A DNA stretch of 64,000 nt from an uncultured Acidimicrobiales bacterium (GCA_938029215.1 CALHFG010000046.1:1-64000); one strand, 5' to 3'; positions 51,177 through 59,898 are shown, counted from the first letter of the stretch. Translations and numbers: made by a program. The notes: generated by a model not told the origin, from the letters alone.

Positions 51177-51635
51177 ATGGAGTTCAGCGTCCGGCCCTTT
51201 CAGGAACCTGATCGGGAGCGCGTGCTGGCAGTGGCAGGGCGGCTGACCGAGGGCTTTGCCCCGTGGCGGGACCCCCAGAAAGTACAGGCCACCATCGAGC
51301 AGTGGGCCCAGTCGGCGGTCGACAAGGCTGGTGAGGATGACCGCTGCATGTTTGTCATTGAGGCTGAAGGTGTCGTGGTGGGTTTCGGCTCGGCGATCGT
51401 GCAAGATCACTACATAGACGGACGAGACGCCTACATCGGTGAGCTGGCGATCGATGCGGACTACGAGGGCCGTCGTGCCGGACAGATGCTCCTCGGAGCA
51501 CTAAGGGAATGGGCACTTGAGCATGGATGTGGCCAAATCACATTGCAGACCGGCGCCGCCAATCAACGCGCCCGTGACTTCTATGAGCGCTTCGGTTTCC
51601 AATACGAAGACGTAACGATGACCCTCGTCCTGTGA
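51177..51635 (+). CDS. GNAT-family N-acetyltransferase
   Basis: A 152-residue acetyltransferase. Acetyl-CoA loop at VDADYEGRRAGQMLLGAL-type ADYEGRRAGQMLL, followed by TLQTGAANQRARDFYERFGFQ, the GNAT motif B. Acceptor is not predictable. The start at ATG 51177 lies in a short gap divergent from the YCII gene. Confidence 0.9.
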   Translation: MEFSVRPFQEPDRERVLAVAGRLTEGFAPWRDPQKVQATIEQWAQSAVDKAGEDDRCMFVIEAEGVVVGFGSAIVQDHYIDGRDAYIGELAIDADYEGRRAGQMLLGALREWALEHGCGQITLQTGAANQRARDFYERFGFQYEDVTMTLVL

Positions 51636-51636
51636 T

Positions 51637-52074
51637 TTAGCCGGCGTTGACGTAGGCCCGCCCAATCGTGAAAGCCATAATCGCTGAGATCCAGCCGACC
51701 ACCAGCAACAGGAGCAGCCAGCGGCTGCTTCTCCCGCTGTCACCGCGGGCAAACCAACCGGCGGCAGCAAACGATCCCAGTGGGATCAATCCACCCACGT
51801 AGTGGATATAGAGCTGGAAGATGCCCTGTCCTTGATCGAGGAGCTTGATTCCCAGTAGCACCTGGGCCGCCAGAACAGCCACCGCGAACGCCATCAGCAT
51901 CTTGGTCAGTGCATTCACCGCTTCGTTTTTGACCGCGTGCCGGGCGACTGCGCCGGTGGCGGCTGTCATGGCAACAACCACGATCATTCCCATGATCAAA
52001 TGCACCGACGACGAAACGATGATGTTGTCGATCACGCCGTCGCCTATGTCACCAACTTGACCGAGAATCAACAC
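51637..52074 (-). CDS. Four-helix membrane protein, unknown
   Basis: A 145-residue protein with hydrophobic segments near 25-45, 58-78, 87-110 and 117-138 and a basic loop before the last. No family recognised. It starts at a GTG and its end abuts the convergent GNAT gene by 1 nt. It runs in the same direction as the hydrolase gene upstream and may be co-transcribed with it. Confidence 0.75.
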   Translation of the reverse strand: MLILGQVGDIGDGVIDNIIVSSSVHLIMGMIVVVAMTAATGAVARHAVKNEAVNALTKMLMAFAVAVLAAQVLLGIKLLDQGQGIFQLYIHYVGGLIPLGSFAAAGWFARGDSGRSSRWLLLLLVVGWISAIMAFTIGRAYVNAG

Positions 52075-52110
52075 TCCCCCAGTCTGCCGCCCTGCCGATC
52101 GGCTCGCTCG

Positions 52111-52839
52111 CTACGGCTCCGCTTGTGCCAGAGCATGAAGAAACGCTTCGGCCCACAATTCATATCCTGCATCGTTGGGATGGAAGCCGTCACCAGCGAT
52201 CCTGCCTCGCCACGAAGTGAGCAATGCCGCCACATCGGCAAGCGGACGACCGATTCGGTCGGCCTCGGTTCGGAGATGCCTGTTGATCGACTTCGCTGCC
52301 ATACTGCCCTTGTCGGGCAGGGTGGCGACGATGACTTCGGACGGCAACTCCTCAAGAAGTTGGGAGAGTTTCTTGCGGGTTACGCCCAGACGGCCAGACC
52401 GTGACAGGTCGTTGCTACCAACCGTGCACAGACCCGCCAGAACGTCGACGCCGCTCGCCCGAAGCGCCGGCAACTGGACGTCGAGGACATCGGAGACCCG
52501 AGCTCCCGAACGGGAGAGGTTCAGAATATTGAAGGGATCGGTGTTGCGGTGCCTCAGCCCGGCTTCGACTCGGAACGGGTAGCTGTTGTTGATGTCCTTT
52601 GCCCCGACACCTTGACCCAGCGAGTCGCCGAGGACGACGAGAACGGGGTCATCGGAACCGAGCGCGAATCTGGCGTTCTCAATCCACCGGTCTCGGTACC
52701 CAGCGATCTGATCGCGGGTCCGACCGACACCGGGAAACACCGCTCCGAGCGTTCGCACAAGACGGCCAGCCTCATCGGGTTGTATGGCTCGATCCACTAC
52801 GGGATCCAGTGCTAGAGATGAGCGGCTCACTGAGGTCAC
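52111..52839 (-). CDS. SGNH/GDSL hydrolase
   Basis: A 242-residue hydrolase with block I VVLGDSLGQGVG, block III GSNDLSR and block V DGFHPNDAGY, so the Ser-Asp-His triad is present. Probable esterase or lipase-type acyl hydrolase. No signal peptide is seen, so it is likely cytosolic. GTG start. It lies 22 nt downstream of the small 46-residue membrane ORF on the same strand. Confidence 0.87.
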   Translation of the reverse strand: MTSVSRSSLALDPVVDRAIQPDEAGRLVRTLGAVFPGVGRTRDQIAGYRDRWIENARFALGSDDPVLVVLGDSLGQGVGAKDINNSYPFRVEAGLRHRNTDPFNILNLSRSGARVSDVLDVQLPALRASGVDVLAGLCTVGSNDLSRSGRLGVTRKKLSQLLEELPSEVIVATLPDKGSMAAKSINRHLRTEADRIGRPLADVAALLTSWRGRIAGDGFHPNDAGYELWAEAFLHALAQAEP

Positions 52840-52860
52840 ATCGACACAACAACGATCTCA

Positions 52861-53001
52861 CTAGAGCAATTCCAGCAACGCCATCAACGTTTCGGGGGTG
52901 GCCAACAACAGCGTCGCCGTCCAGACCAAGGTCAGAGCGAGCCAAACGCATGGGAGCGACCGCTCCAGAAAGCTGCGTTCGAGGGGTGCTCCCGACCTCA
53001 T
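52861..53001 (-). CDS. Small 46-aa membrane protein between quinone oxidoreductase and GDSL hydrolase genes
   Basis: Read by hand from the minus strand: ATG at 53001 gives 46 codons, MRSGAPLERSFLERSLPCVW at the start, then LALTLVWTATLLLATPETLM and an LLELL tail. A basic N-terminus and one hydrophobic span fit an inner-membrane mini-protein. Its ATG lies only 3 nt past the upstream oxidoreductase stop. Translational coupling is plausible; function unknown. Confidence 0.55.
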   Translation of the reverse strand: MRSGAPLERSFLERSLPCVWLALTLVWTATLLLATPETLMALLELL

Positions 53002-53004
53002 CGC

Positions 53005-54045
53005 CTAGTTCGCCTTGGCACCAACGACGATTACCGACTTGCCGCTCGCTTCACCCGATTGCAGTTGGCGCAGCGCTTCCGGAGCGTCCACCAATGAGAA
53101 TCGCCCCTGCACCGCAGGGGTCACGTCGCCCGCCTCCATGAGAACAGCGAGGCGCTCCATGAAGGTGTGATGTTCCTTGCTCACCATCATGCGGAGCCGA
53201 TGTTTGACGAACGGCGACCGCAGTGCAGCCCCGATTTGGCGACCGATACCGCCGGTGATTTTGTTGCCGCCCTCTCCGCCGACGATGACCAGCGTGCCCC
53301 GCGGAGCGAGAACACTGCGAAGCCGCCGGAGACTGTTTCGGCCGCCTACGTCAAGGATGAGATCGTACCGCTCATCGGTATCGGTAAAGTCCTGCTGGGT
53401 GTAGTCAACCGTGTGCGTGGCCCCCAAGCCCCGTACGAACTCGAGCTTCGAGGTACTGGCAATCGCGGTCACCTCAGCTCCTTGGGTGGCGGCCAACTGA
53501 ACCGCGTAGCTCCCGACGCCACCGGAGGCGCCCACCACGAGAACCCGCTGGTCCGCCTCCAGATCACCAACGTCGGTAAGCGCCTGCAACGCGGTGATCC
53601 CCGACACTGCGGCAACTGCTGCCTGCTCAAACGTCAAGCTTGGGGGCTTGCCGGCCAGTTTGGACTCGTCCGCCACGGCGTACTGCGCCAAGGAGCCATC
53701 CGCAATACCAAAGACTGCGTCACCGGGAGCGAAGCGGGTAACTTTCGGGCCAACCGCAACCACCCAACCAGCCACGTCGAGGCCCGGCACCGGCTGCTTT
53801 GGTCTCCTGAATCCGTACCCGAGCAGTCGAATGAGGTACGGCAGACCTGTCATCAGATGGCAGGTTCCTTGGTCGATTCCGGCGGCCTGAACCTCGATGA
53901 GAACCTGCGACGCACGAGGTTTTGGGACAGGGACCGATGCGATCTCAAGCGCGTCGGAGTTGCCATATCGGTGTTGGACAATGGCGTCCATCATCAGACC
54001 TGGTTCCGTCACGCCTGTCGTCTCGAGTGCGTTGTTTGCGACCAT
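53005..54045 (-). CDS. NAD(P)-dependent quinone oxidoreductase-like alcohol dehydrogenase (MDR family)
   Basis: A 346-residue medium-chain dehydrogenase/reductase. The GroES-like N-terminal part ends with PGLDVAGWVVAVG, and the nucleotide-binding motif is VVGASGGVGSYAVQLA. Catalytic zinc ligands are not evident, so a zinc-independent quinone or enal reductase is likely. AAGGAG lies 6 nt before the ATG. It is divergent from a TetR regulator, with two operator palindromes between them. Confidence 0.92.
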   Translation of the reverse strand: MVANNALETTGVTEPGLMMDAIVQHRYGNSDALEIASVPVPKPRASQVLIEVQAAGIDQGTCHLMTGLPYLIRLLGYGFRRPKQPVPGLDVAGWVVAVGPKVTRFAPGDAVFGIADGSLAQYAVADESKLAGKPPSLTFEQAAVAAVSGITALQALTDVGDLEADQRVLVVGASGGVGSYAVQLAATQGAEVTAIASTSKLEFVRGLGATHTVDYTQQDFTDTDERYDLILDVGGRNSLRRLRSVLAPRGTLVIVGGEGGNKITGGIGRQIGAALRSPFVKHRLRMMVSKEHHTFMERLAVLMEAGDVTPAVQGRFSLVDAPEALRQLQSGEASGKSVIVVGAKAN

Positions 54046-54069
54046 GATGTGCTCCTTCTTCGAGTGTTT

Positions 54070-54082
54070 CGTACTAAGTACG
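54070..54082. promoter_or_regulatory. TetR operator palindrome 1, CGTACTAAGTACG
   Basis: A perfect 13-bp palindrome with one central base, 25 nt upstream of the oxidoreductase ATG. A near-identical palindrome is at 54104-54116, centre-to-centre distance 34 bp. The position between the divergent oxidoreductase and TetR genes strongly implies that the TetR protein binds here. Confidence 0.82.
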
Positions 54083-54103
54083 ATTCGGTTGCATGACCCT
54101 AAC

Positions 54104-54116
54104 CGTACTTAGTACG
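54104..54116. promoter_or_regulatory. TetR operator palindrome 2, CGTACTTAGTACG
   Basis: The second 13-bp palindrome, identical to the first except for the central base. It overlaps the likely TetR promoter, so autoregulation is expected. Confidence 0.82.
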
Positions 54117-54147
54117 ATTGGCAAGGAACAATTTCGAGAGGCGACCA

Positions 54148-54840
54148 ATGTCACCAGCCCCCAAATCTCAGAACCCTTCAAAACCCAGGCTCAGCCGAGA
54201 GCGAATCCTTGCGGGTGGCGTGGCGCTGGCCGACCAAATCGGCATGGCCGACTTCACTATCCGCAAGTTGGCGACTGAGCTGGACACCAAGCCCATGACG
54301 CTCTACCACCACATCCCAAACAAGGAGGCGATCGTCGATGGGATGGTGGATGCCGTGTTCGCCGAGATCGAGCTTCCGTCGCACGAGGTTCGGTGGCAAG
54401 ACGCCATCGCAGCGCGAGCCCGCTCGGCGCGCACAACGCTGGCCCGTCACCCGTGGGCGACTCCTCTGATGGAGTCGGGCACCAATCCTGGCCCCGCCAC
54501 ACTCACCCACCACGACGCCGTGATCGGCTGCTTCAGAAACGCCGGGTTTTCGATCGAACTCACCGCGCACGCCTACGCGTTGGTCGACGCGTTCATCTAC
54601 GGTTTCGCGACCCAAGAGGCCAACCTTCCGGCCACCGGGGGCGAGGAGATGACTGAACTGGCGACCGAGATGTCGCGGCACTTCTCACCCGACGACTACC
54701 CGTATCTGATCGAATTCACCGTGGAACATGTGATGAAACCGGGTTACGACTTCACCAAAGAATTCGACTTTGGGCTGAACCTCATCCTAGAAGGACTCAC
54801 CGCAGCGCTCGATCGGGATGAAACCCCGCAGGAGTTCTAG
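54148..54840 (+). CDS. TetR-family transcriptional regulator
   Basis: N-terminal helix-turn-helix: LSRERILAGGVALADQIGMADFTIRKLATEL, then KPMTLYHHIPNKEAIVDGM, the classic TetR_N pattern. The C-terminal domain is TetR_C-like. Likely represses the divergent quinone oxidoreductase via the two palindromes and is released by a small-molecule ligand. ATG 54148 after a GAGAGG is preferred to TTG 54118, which lies right beside the operator. Its stop overlaps the convergent lipoprotein gene by 4 nt. Confidence 0.93.
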   Translation: MSPAPKSQNPSKPRLSRERILAGGVALADQIGMADFTIRKLATELDTKPMTLYHHIPNKEAIVDGMVDAVFAEIELPSHEVRWQDAIAARARSARTTLARHPWATPLMESGTNPGPATLTHHDAVIGCFRNAGFSIELTAHAYALVDAFIYGFATQEANLPATGGEEMTELATEMSRHFSPDDYPYLIEFTVEHVMKPGYDFTKEFDFGLNLILEGLTAALDRDETPQEF

Positions 54841-55934
54841 CCCTCAGCGATGAAATCAGCCGAGGCCCACACCTTGGAGTCCAGAGCGTCGCGGACATGA
54901 CCGATGTAGTCGGTGGCCGGTTGGGTATACCACTGACCAGCGAACCAGCGACCTATGCATCCCCAGCCGTCACCTGCGGCATATTGGCGACCGCGTTCGC
55001 TGTCGTTTAGCCAGCCCTGACGCCCTTCGTAACAGTTTCGCCAGACCGCGTACGCGTAGTCGACGCTGTAGGCCGTTGAGTCAGCGGCGCCAGGGAATGA
55101 CTCTTGGAAGAATTTGTACTTGATCTGAAGGAGCCCAATGCTCTGGGGGCACTCCCCCGGCCGACCGTCTGAGCCGAGGCTGTGACCAGGCGCACAGTCG
55201 GCAGCGGTCGAAGTCCAATCTCCGAGAAAGCCCTGTCTCCACCAGGTTTCCGTCGCCGCCTGAGCTCTCGCAACATCTGCCGGAAGTCCCCACTTACACG
55301 CCGCCCACTGCAGAATTTCGTCCGTCGTGCCCGACATATTGCCCGTCACGCGTTCGAATTCGGGACCGGACAACGCCGGGCCGCCGCGCTTGGAGTTCGG
55401 ACCTACGTTGGCCGCTCGAACTTCACCGGCCGCCTGTACTCGGGCTTCACATTCGGCATCAGACGGAAGCGCCGTTCCGGGCGGCAAGAACCCGTCGGCA
55501 TCGGGCGCCGCCGATGGTGTGGTTGCACCCCCGATGGTGCTGGAGGTCACCGCAGCCGGGCTACTCGTTTCCGAGGTTGCTGGCTCGGGCGACACCGATG
55601 AACCCGCGGTCGTTGTTGGAGGCGTAGGCGCGCCCGCGGCACCCGTCGTCGGGTTTCCTTCCTGAGTGGTGTCGGCTGGGGGCACTACGCCGTCGGTCTC
55701 GCCCTGTGCCGCGAGATCAGATGCATCGGCGGCTGGGTCGGCGTCATCGGCCTCGGCATCGTCGTCGGTGCCATCGTCGGTGCCATCGTCGGCGGAAACA
55801 TTGGCAAGAATCTCTGGGACAGACGTGTCTGTCTGCATCGCCTCGACATCTTCAGTAGAAAGGGTTGCGCCGGCACACGCCGCCGCCGCCAATGCCAGAA
55901 GAAGGAAGACTGCCGATCGCCCGATTGCATTCAT
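54837..55934 (-). CDS. Lysozyme-like (lytic transglycosylase-type) lipoprotein with long low-complexity linker
   Basis: Signal peptide with lipobox Cys20 (AAAAC). A long Asp/Ala/Thr/Pro-rich linker spans about residues 45-150, coded partly by tandem 12-bp units around 55767-55790. The C-terminal domain (about 205-365) carries ARAQAATETWWRQ, SIGLLQIKYKFF and YAVWRNCYEG, with an E before the aromatic cluster and a GLLQI motif as in SLT-type lysozyme folds. It probably acts on peptidoglycan at the cell surface. Stop overlaps the TetR stop. Confidence 0.75.
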   Translation of the reverse strand: MNAIGRSAVFLLLALAAAACAGATLSTEDVEAMQTDTSVPEILANVSADDGTDDGTDDDAEADDADPAADASDLAAQGETDGVVPPADTTQEGNPTTGAAGAPTPPTTTAGSSVSPEPATSETSSPAAVTSSTIGGATTPSAAPDADGFLPPGTALPSDAECEARVQAAGEVRAANVGPNSKRGGPALSGPEFERVTGNMSGTTDEILQWAACKWGLPADVARAQAATETWWRQGFLGDWTSTAADCAPGHSLGSDGRPGECPQSIGLLQIKYKFFQESFPGAADSTAYSVDYAYAVWRNCYEGRQGWLNDSERGRQYAAGDGWGCIGRWFAGQWYTQPATDYIGHVRDALDSKVWASADFIAEG

Positions 55935-55981
55935 GGGTCACCATCGGCGGCGGGCTGGTGGATCTGAGCAGTCCGGGACGA

Positions 55982-57160
55982 CTACGAAAGCAGGCGTTTC
56001 TGCAATGGGGCAGGGAACCGTGGACGAACCACGACCCCACCAACGGCCTCTTGCAGCTCCTGGATCGCTTCTTCGAGCAGCGTGGCGTGTTCGGGATCGA
56101 GCGCAGAAGTGAGCTCAACAGCTATCTGACCGTCGGATCGTTGCACCCATCCACCGACGACGCGCCCGTCGGCCCACACGGTCGGCCCCACGTTGCCGAA
56201 CCGGTCGAACAGCAGGGGCACATCAGCTGGATCAACGTACCAGTCACGTTCCTTCCAGCCCATCGCCGTTGGATCAAGGCCCGGAAGCAGGCGCACCCAG
56301 GGTCCGGGGTTCGCCACATCATCGGAATCGCCGTCAGCCACAAAAGCCTGGCGATCACCTTGGATAGTCACCACCTCGGGTTCGCAATCGGCCACTGCCT
56401 GTTTGGCCAACCCGGCGGTCCAACCGAACCACCAGCGAATATCGGTCATCGTCGCGGGCCCGAACCGGCTCAGCCACCTGTGTAGCAACGGACCAGCAGC
56501 CTCCTGCTCGGCGAGTCCGTGGATGTCGACCCCAAGCCATTGACGGGTTGTCGACCACGGGTATTCGGCGGAGTTCCAACTACCGGGCCGACCTCGAACG
56601 ATGAGCGCATCGAAGCCAGCCCCCTGCATCACTTTGGTGTGAGCATTCAATGGGGCCGGGTGCCTGGTTGCGGAGCCAAAGGTCACCGGCATCACCAGGT
56701 GCGGCAGCGCACGACCAATCTCTCTGGTGGTTAACGACCCGTGGGCATCCAGGAGATCCATGACCTCGGCCTTGGCATCGTTCAACCACGCACGCGGATC
56801 GTCGATATCGGTCGTAGATGCGAGAGCGGCAATGGTGCGCTCAGCCTCGGCCCTCGCCACCTTGGCGGTTGCGCTGCCATGAGCCAGGCGAGCAACCTCC
56901 GGTGTCATAACCCAGAGCGTTCGGCGCATCGCGTGGTGCCGGACCACCGCTCGCTCCTCATACAGCACTCGTTCAAGTTCGTCGACCGACGGTGTCGTCA
57001 TTCGAACCAGAGCGGAAAGAAATACCGTTGCGGGGTCCGACGAATGCAGCGCTACCAGGTCGTCGGCGATTCGCGCAAGGTCATCGGTGCGGCTCTGAGA
57101 AATCAGGCGGTGCCGGTGAGCCAGCCGCCACCGGCGTTGTTCATCTGAGAGACTGCGCAC
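55982..57160 (-). CDS. Winged-helix DNA-binding protein of the AlkZ/YcaQ (HTH_42) family
   Basis: A 392-residue soluble protein of the family that includes DNA glycosylases AlkZ and YcaQ. The region holding the catalytic QxQ or QxD reads LVALHSSDPATVFLSAL, so the first Gln is His and the second Ser. It continues with RRTLWVMTPEVARLA and C-terminal QELQEAVGG. Loss of the QxQ may mean altered or no glycosylase activity. GTG start. The NmrA-type gene lies 16 nt upstream on the same strand. Confidence 0.82.
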   Translation of the reverse strand: MRSLSDEQRRWRLAHRHRLISQSRTDDLARIADDLVALHSSDPATVFLSALVRMTTPSVDELERVLYEERAVVRHHAMRRTLWVMTPEVARLAHGSATAKVARAEAERTIAALASTTDIDDPRAWLNDAKAEVMDLLDAHGSLTTREIGRALPHLVMPVTFGSATRHPAPLNAHTKVMQGAGFDALIVRGRPGSWNSAEYPWSTTRQWLGVDIHGLAEQEAAGPLLHRWLSRFGPATMTDIRWWFGWTAGLAKQAVADCEPEVVTIQGDRQAFVADGDSDDVANPGPWVRLLPGLDPTAMGWKERDWYVDPADVPLLFDRFGNVGPTVWADGRVVGGWVQRSDGQIAVELTSALDPEHATLLEEAIQELQEAVGGVVVRPRFPAPLQKRLLS

Positions 57161-57176
57161 GACGATCGCTCCGCCA

Positions 57177-58154
57177 CTAGCCCTTCAGGTCCGCCGCTTC
57201 CTTCATGGCGTCCTCGCACTTCTTCCAGAGATTTCCCTGCCAGAGCTCCTCCAAACCCGTTTCACCCGACGCCCCCTCGGTGGTCAGGTAGTCGTAGTAG
57301 GCGGTCGGCTTGTGGCCGGTCAGATTGTAGAAATCGGGGCTACAGCGGCAGTAGAAACCGTTGGTGAGGTACTCGAAAAACTCCGCCCTCGTGCTACCAA
57401 AGTCTCGCTCAAAGTCGTCCATGTTTTGGGGGCGGTACTCGATGGACTTGTTCATCGCTCGACCCAGGTCGGCCGCGATCTCGGCCATCGTCTGGGGCTG
57501 CGGACCAGTGAGATCGTAAAACTTGTCACCGTGACGTTCCGGCCCCTCGCTGAGCACCACAGCGGCGGCCTCGGCGATATCTCGGGTAGCAACGAAGGAA
57601 TTCCGCGCCGTGCCCAAGGGGTTGCTGAACCAGCCTTCGTTGGCGATGGTTTCGCAGTCGGTCTTCAACAGATGATTCATAAAGAAGTTGTTGCGTAGAA
57701 CAGTCACCGGCAGGCCAGCATCGATCAACGCTTTCTCTCCCCACCAGTAGTGTTGCAACATCAGCGGAATCGGTGCCCCCTCACGGGATGAATGCTGATC
57801 AGGCTCATAGGACGCAGTATTGGTATCGGCCCCCATACAACTGACTCGTACGACGTGTTTGATCTGATCGGTGCGTTTACCTAGCTCGGAACAGAAGGCA
57901 AGGTGACCTTCGAGCATTGGGTCGAGTGAGGCGGAATACACCACGCTCACGCCATCGAGCGCCGCATCCCAGGAGCTTGGATCGGTGAGATCGAAATGGA
58001 CAACCTCGTGGGCACCAAGGGCCTTCAACGCGTCAGCCTTCCCGCTGAACGAACAGGCACGAACCACAAACTCGTCAGCTTGCGCGAGTCGAGCTACGAG
58101 CTCCTTGCCTATGCGGCCCGTGGCCGAGGTGATCAATGCAATGGGCTTGGTCAT
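57177..58154 (-). CDS. NmrA-like NAD(P)-dependent reductase/SDR
   Basis: Atypical short-chain dehydrogenase of 325 residues with the N-terminal TSATGRIGKELVARLA dinucleotide loop, a variant of GxxGxxG, and LRNNFFMNHLL with DIAEAAAVVL. These mark the NmrA/azoreductase-like group, which binds NAD(P) and sometimes acts as redox sensor. ATG 58154 with AGGAGA upstream chosen over the longer ORF to 58181. Substrate unknown. Confidence 0.87.
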   Translation of the reverse strand: MTKPIALITSATGRIGKELVARLAQADEFVVRACSFSGKADALKALGAHEVVHFDLTDPSSWDAALDGVSVVYSASLDPMLEGHLAFCSELGKRTDQIKHVVRVSCMGADTNTASYEPDQHSSREGAPIPLMLQHYWWGEKALIDAGLPVTVLRNNFFMNHLLKTDCETIANEGWFSNPLGTARNSFVATRDIAEAAAVVLSEGPERHGDKFYDLTGPQPQTMAEIAADLGRAMNKSIEYRPQNMDDFERDFGSTRAEFFEYLTNGFYCRCSPDFYNLTGHKPTAYYDYLTTEGASGETGLEELWQGNLWKKCEDAMKEAADLKG

Positions 58155-58240
58155 GGCTTCTCCTGACGCGACCTCCAACAACTAGAGGACAGACGCCGAC
58201 CGTATCCCCTTCTTACCTCGGTGGTGTACCGTCATATTCC

Positions 58241-58432
58241 ATGAGGGCCATCGACGCAATCGTTGAACGCCGGATACGCACCGCCCGCGAAAACGGCGAG
58301 CTCGAGGGACTTTCGGGGCACGGCGAACCCCTACCCGATCTCGATCAGGTCCGCCCCGAAGGTTGGTGGGCTCGGCGACTCGTCGCCACCGAGCTGCCCG
58401 AGCTCGCTCGAGACCCATCGATCCTCAGGTAG
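58241..58432 (+). CDS. DUF1992 domain protein (DnaJ-homologue C28-like)
   Basis: A 63-residue protein consisting of the conserved DUF1992 core: DAIVERRIRTARENGELEGLSGHGEPL. The full family is often longer and sometimes fused to a J domain; here only the core remains. Function unknown. It is divergent from the NmrA gene. Confidence 0.8.
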   Translation: MRAIDAIVERRIRTARENGELEGLSGHGEPLPDLDQVRPEGWWARRLVATELPELARDPSILR

Positions 58433-58457
58433 CGGGCCCGGCGCCGAGCGAGTGGGC

Positions 58458-58709
58458 CTAGGTTGCGAAGTAGCTGACGAGATTCACCACAACCGTGAGA
58501 CCGACGCTGATGGCAAGCATCGCTTTCCACGGAAAGAACACCTTGACCCGGGCGCCGTCGTGCGGTTGCTGTTCGAAGGCCTCTTCCATTCGTTGGTGGA
58601 CTGCTTGCTCAGTCTTTCTGGCCGTCTTAGGGAAGAGCCTTGGCAACACGTTGAGAAGCAGTGTCAGCACGACCGAAGCCACCAAGGACACCACAACAAA
58701 ATCCTGCAT
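58458..58709 (-). CDS. Two-helix membrane protein, unknown
   Basis: An 83-residue protein with hydrophobic segments at about 3-24 and 60-82 separated by a charged region (TARKTEQAVHQRMEEAFEQQ). No family known to me. It lies between the DUF1992 gene (convergent) and the methyltransferase gene (divergent). Confidence 0.65.
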   Translation of the reverse strand: MQDFVVVSLVASVVLTLLLNVLPRLFPKTARKTEQAVHQRMEEAFEQQPHDGARVKVFFPWKAMLAISVGLTVVVNLVSYFAT

Positions 58710-58756
58710 TCCTCGACGCTAGCGGGCCAACACGAACGTGTTGGTAGTGTCCCCGC

Positions 58757-59395
58757 ATGACCTCCCGGCGAAACACGCTCGCTCTGTTTGATCGCTGGTC
58801 CGACACCTACGATGCGCAGCTTCTTCAGCGGTTCACCTACAGACCGCTGCACAATGCTGTTCTCGAGGAAGTCCGCGGGCACCAACCCGAGTCGATTCTG
58901 GACCTCGGCTGTGGCACCGGTCAGCTCTTGGTTCGGCTCGCTGAGGAGTTCCCCGACGCCCACACCACCGGGCTCGACTACTCAGCCTCCATGTTGACCC
59001 GGGCTCGAAACCGAGCCCCGTCTTCACTGGTCCACGCCGACGCCGAATATCTTCCGTTCGCGCCCGAATCGTTCGATCTGGTGACCTGTACCGAATCGTT
59101 CCACTGGTACCTCGATCAGGCAAGCACCCTGGGCCAGGTCGCCCGACTGTTACGCCCAGGTGGGATGGCGGTGATCGGGTCGATTGCGGCCTTCGGCCGA
59201 CTCGATCGGGCAGGGGTTGAACGCCTGTCGCATCGGCTTGACCAACCGATCAAAGCGCTCACCGGGTCCGAGCTCCGCTCGCTTGTCGCCCGTGCCGGAC
59301 TTGATGTTCAGCGGCAGCGAAGGGTCCCTCGCCCATCGGTTCTGATTCCACTTCCGCTACTCACCATCGCAAGCAAGCCTGCGAATCGCGATTGA
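58757..59395 (+). CDS. Class I SAM-dependent methyltransferase
   Basis: A 212-residue methyltransferase of the UbiE-like type. Motif I ILDLGCGTGQLLVRLA, post-I GLDYSASMLTRARNR, motif II FDLVTCTESFHWYLD. Acceptor not predictable. ATG start. Its stop is 6 nt from the convergent downstream gene. Confidence 0.93.
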   Translation: MTSRRNTLALFDRWSDTYDAQLLQRFTYRPLHNAVLEEVRGHQPESILDLGCGTGQLLVRLAEEFPDAHTTGLDYSASMLTRARNRAPSSLVHADAEYLPFAPESFDLVTCTESFHWYLDQASTLGQVARLLRPGGMAVIGSIAAFGRLDRAGVERLSHRLDQPIKALTGSELRSLVARAGLDVQRQRRVPRPSVLIPLPLLTIASKPANRD

Positions 59396-59401
59396 CCGCC
59401 T

Positions 59402-59824
59402 CTATTCCGAGCGTTTCGCCCGCTTGGCCTCCGCGGCGGCAGCGCGTTCGGCCGGATCCATTTCCCACGCGTACTTCCGCACGGGCACGGTGCTCTCCAC
59501 CTTCTTGCGTCGGGGTGTTTTCCGCGCAGTTGAACCAGCCAAACCGCTCGCCTTCTTCTTTGGAGGCCGCTTGGATCGCTTCTCCATCGGCTTGGGGTCA
59601 GGCAACAGGGTGGACACGCCATCGACGGCAGCCAACCGGGTGAGCGGAATGTCAATGATGCTCGCGAACGCCTTCAGCCGGTCGTTATGGCTCAGGGAGC
59701 GATAGCCATCGGCAGCCTGATCGCGTTCCATACGGGCCAGTGCACGCTCCAGATGTCCTTCGGTCACGCCGAGTTCCGCCGCCACCTTACGGCGATAGTG
59801 CGGGGTGCCCCACGACCCGCTCAT
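59402..59824 (-). CDS. Small basic protein with Lys/Arg-rich C-terminal tail, unknown
   Basis: From ATG 59824 (MSGSWGTPHYRRKV) the product is 140 residues. The first 80 are helical-looking (LGVTEGHLERALARMERDQAADGYR), and the tail is rich in Lys, Arg and Ala (KRSKRPPKKKAS, ARKTPRRKK), consistent with nucleic-acid binding. No family identified. The longer ORF to 59977 would overlap the upstream membrane-protein gene. Confidence 0.65.
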   Translation of the reverse strand: MSGSWGTPHYRRKVAAELGVTEGHLERALARMERDQAADGYRSLSHNDRLKAFASIIDIPLTRLAAVDGVSTLLPDPKPMEKRSKRPPKKKASGLAGSTARKTPRRKKVESTVPVRKYAWEMDPAERAAAAEAKRAKRSE

Positions 59825-59898
59825 GGCTGAATCGACCGACGGTTCATCACAACAAGGATGGTAGACCGCACGCGTCGATAAGGCGCCCCAGCGATCGG

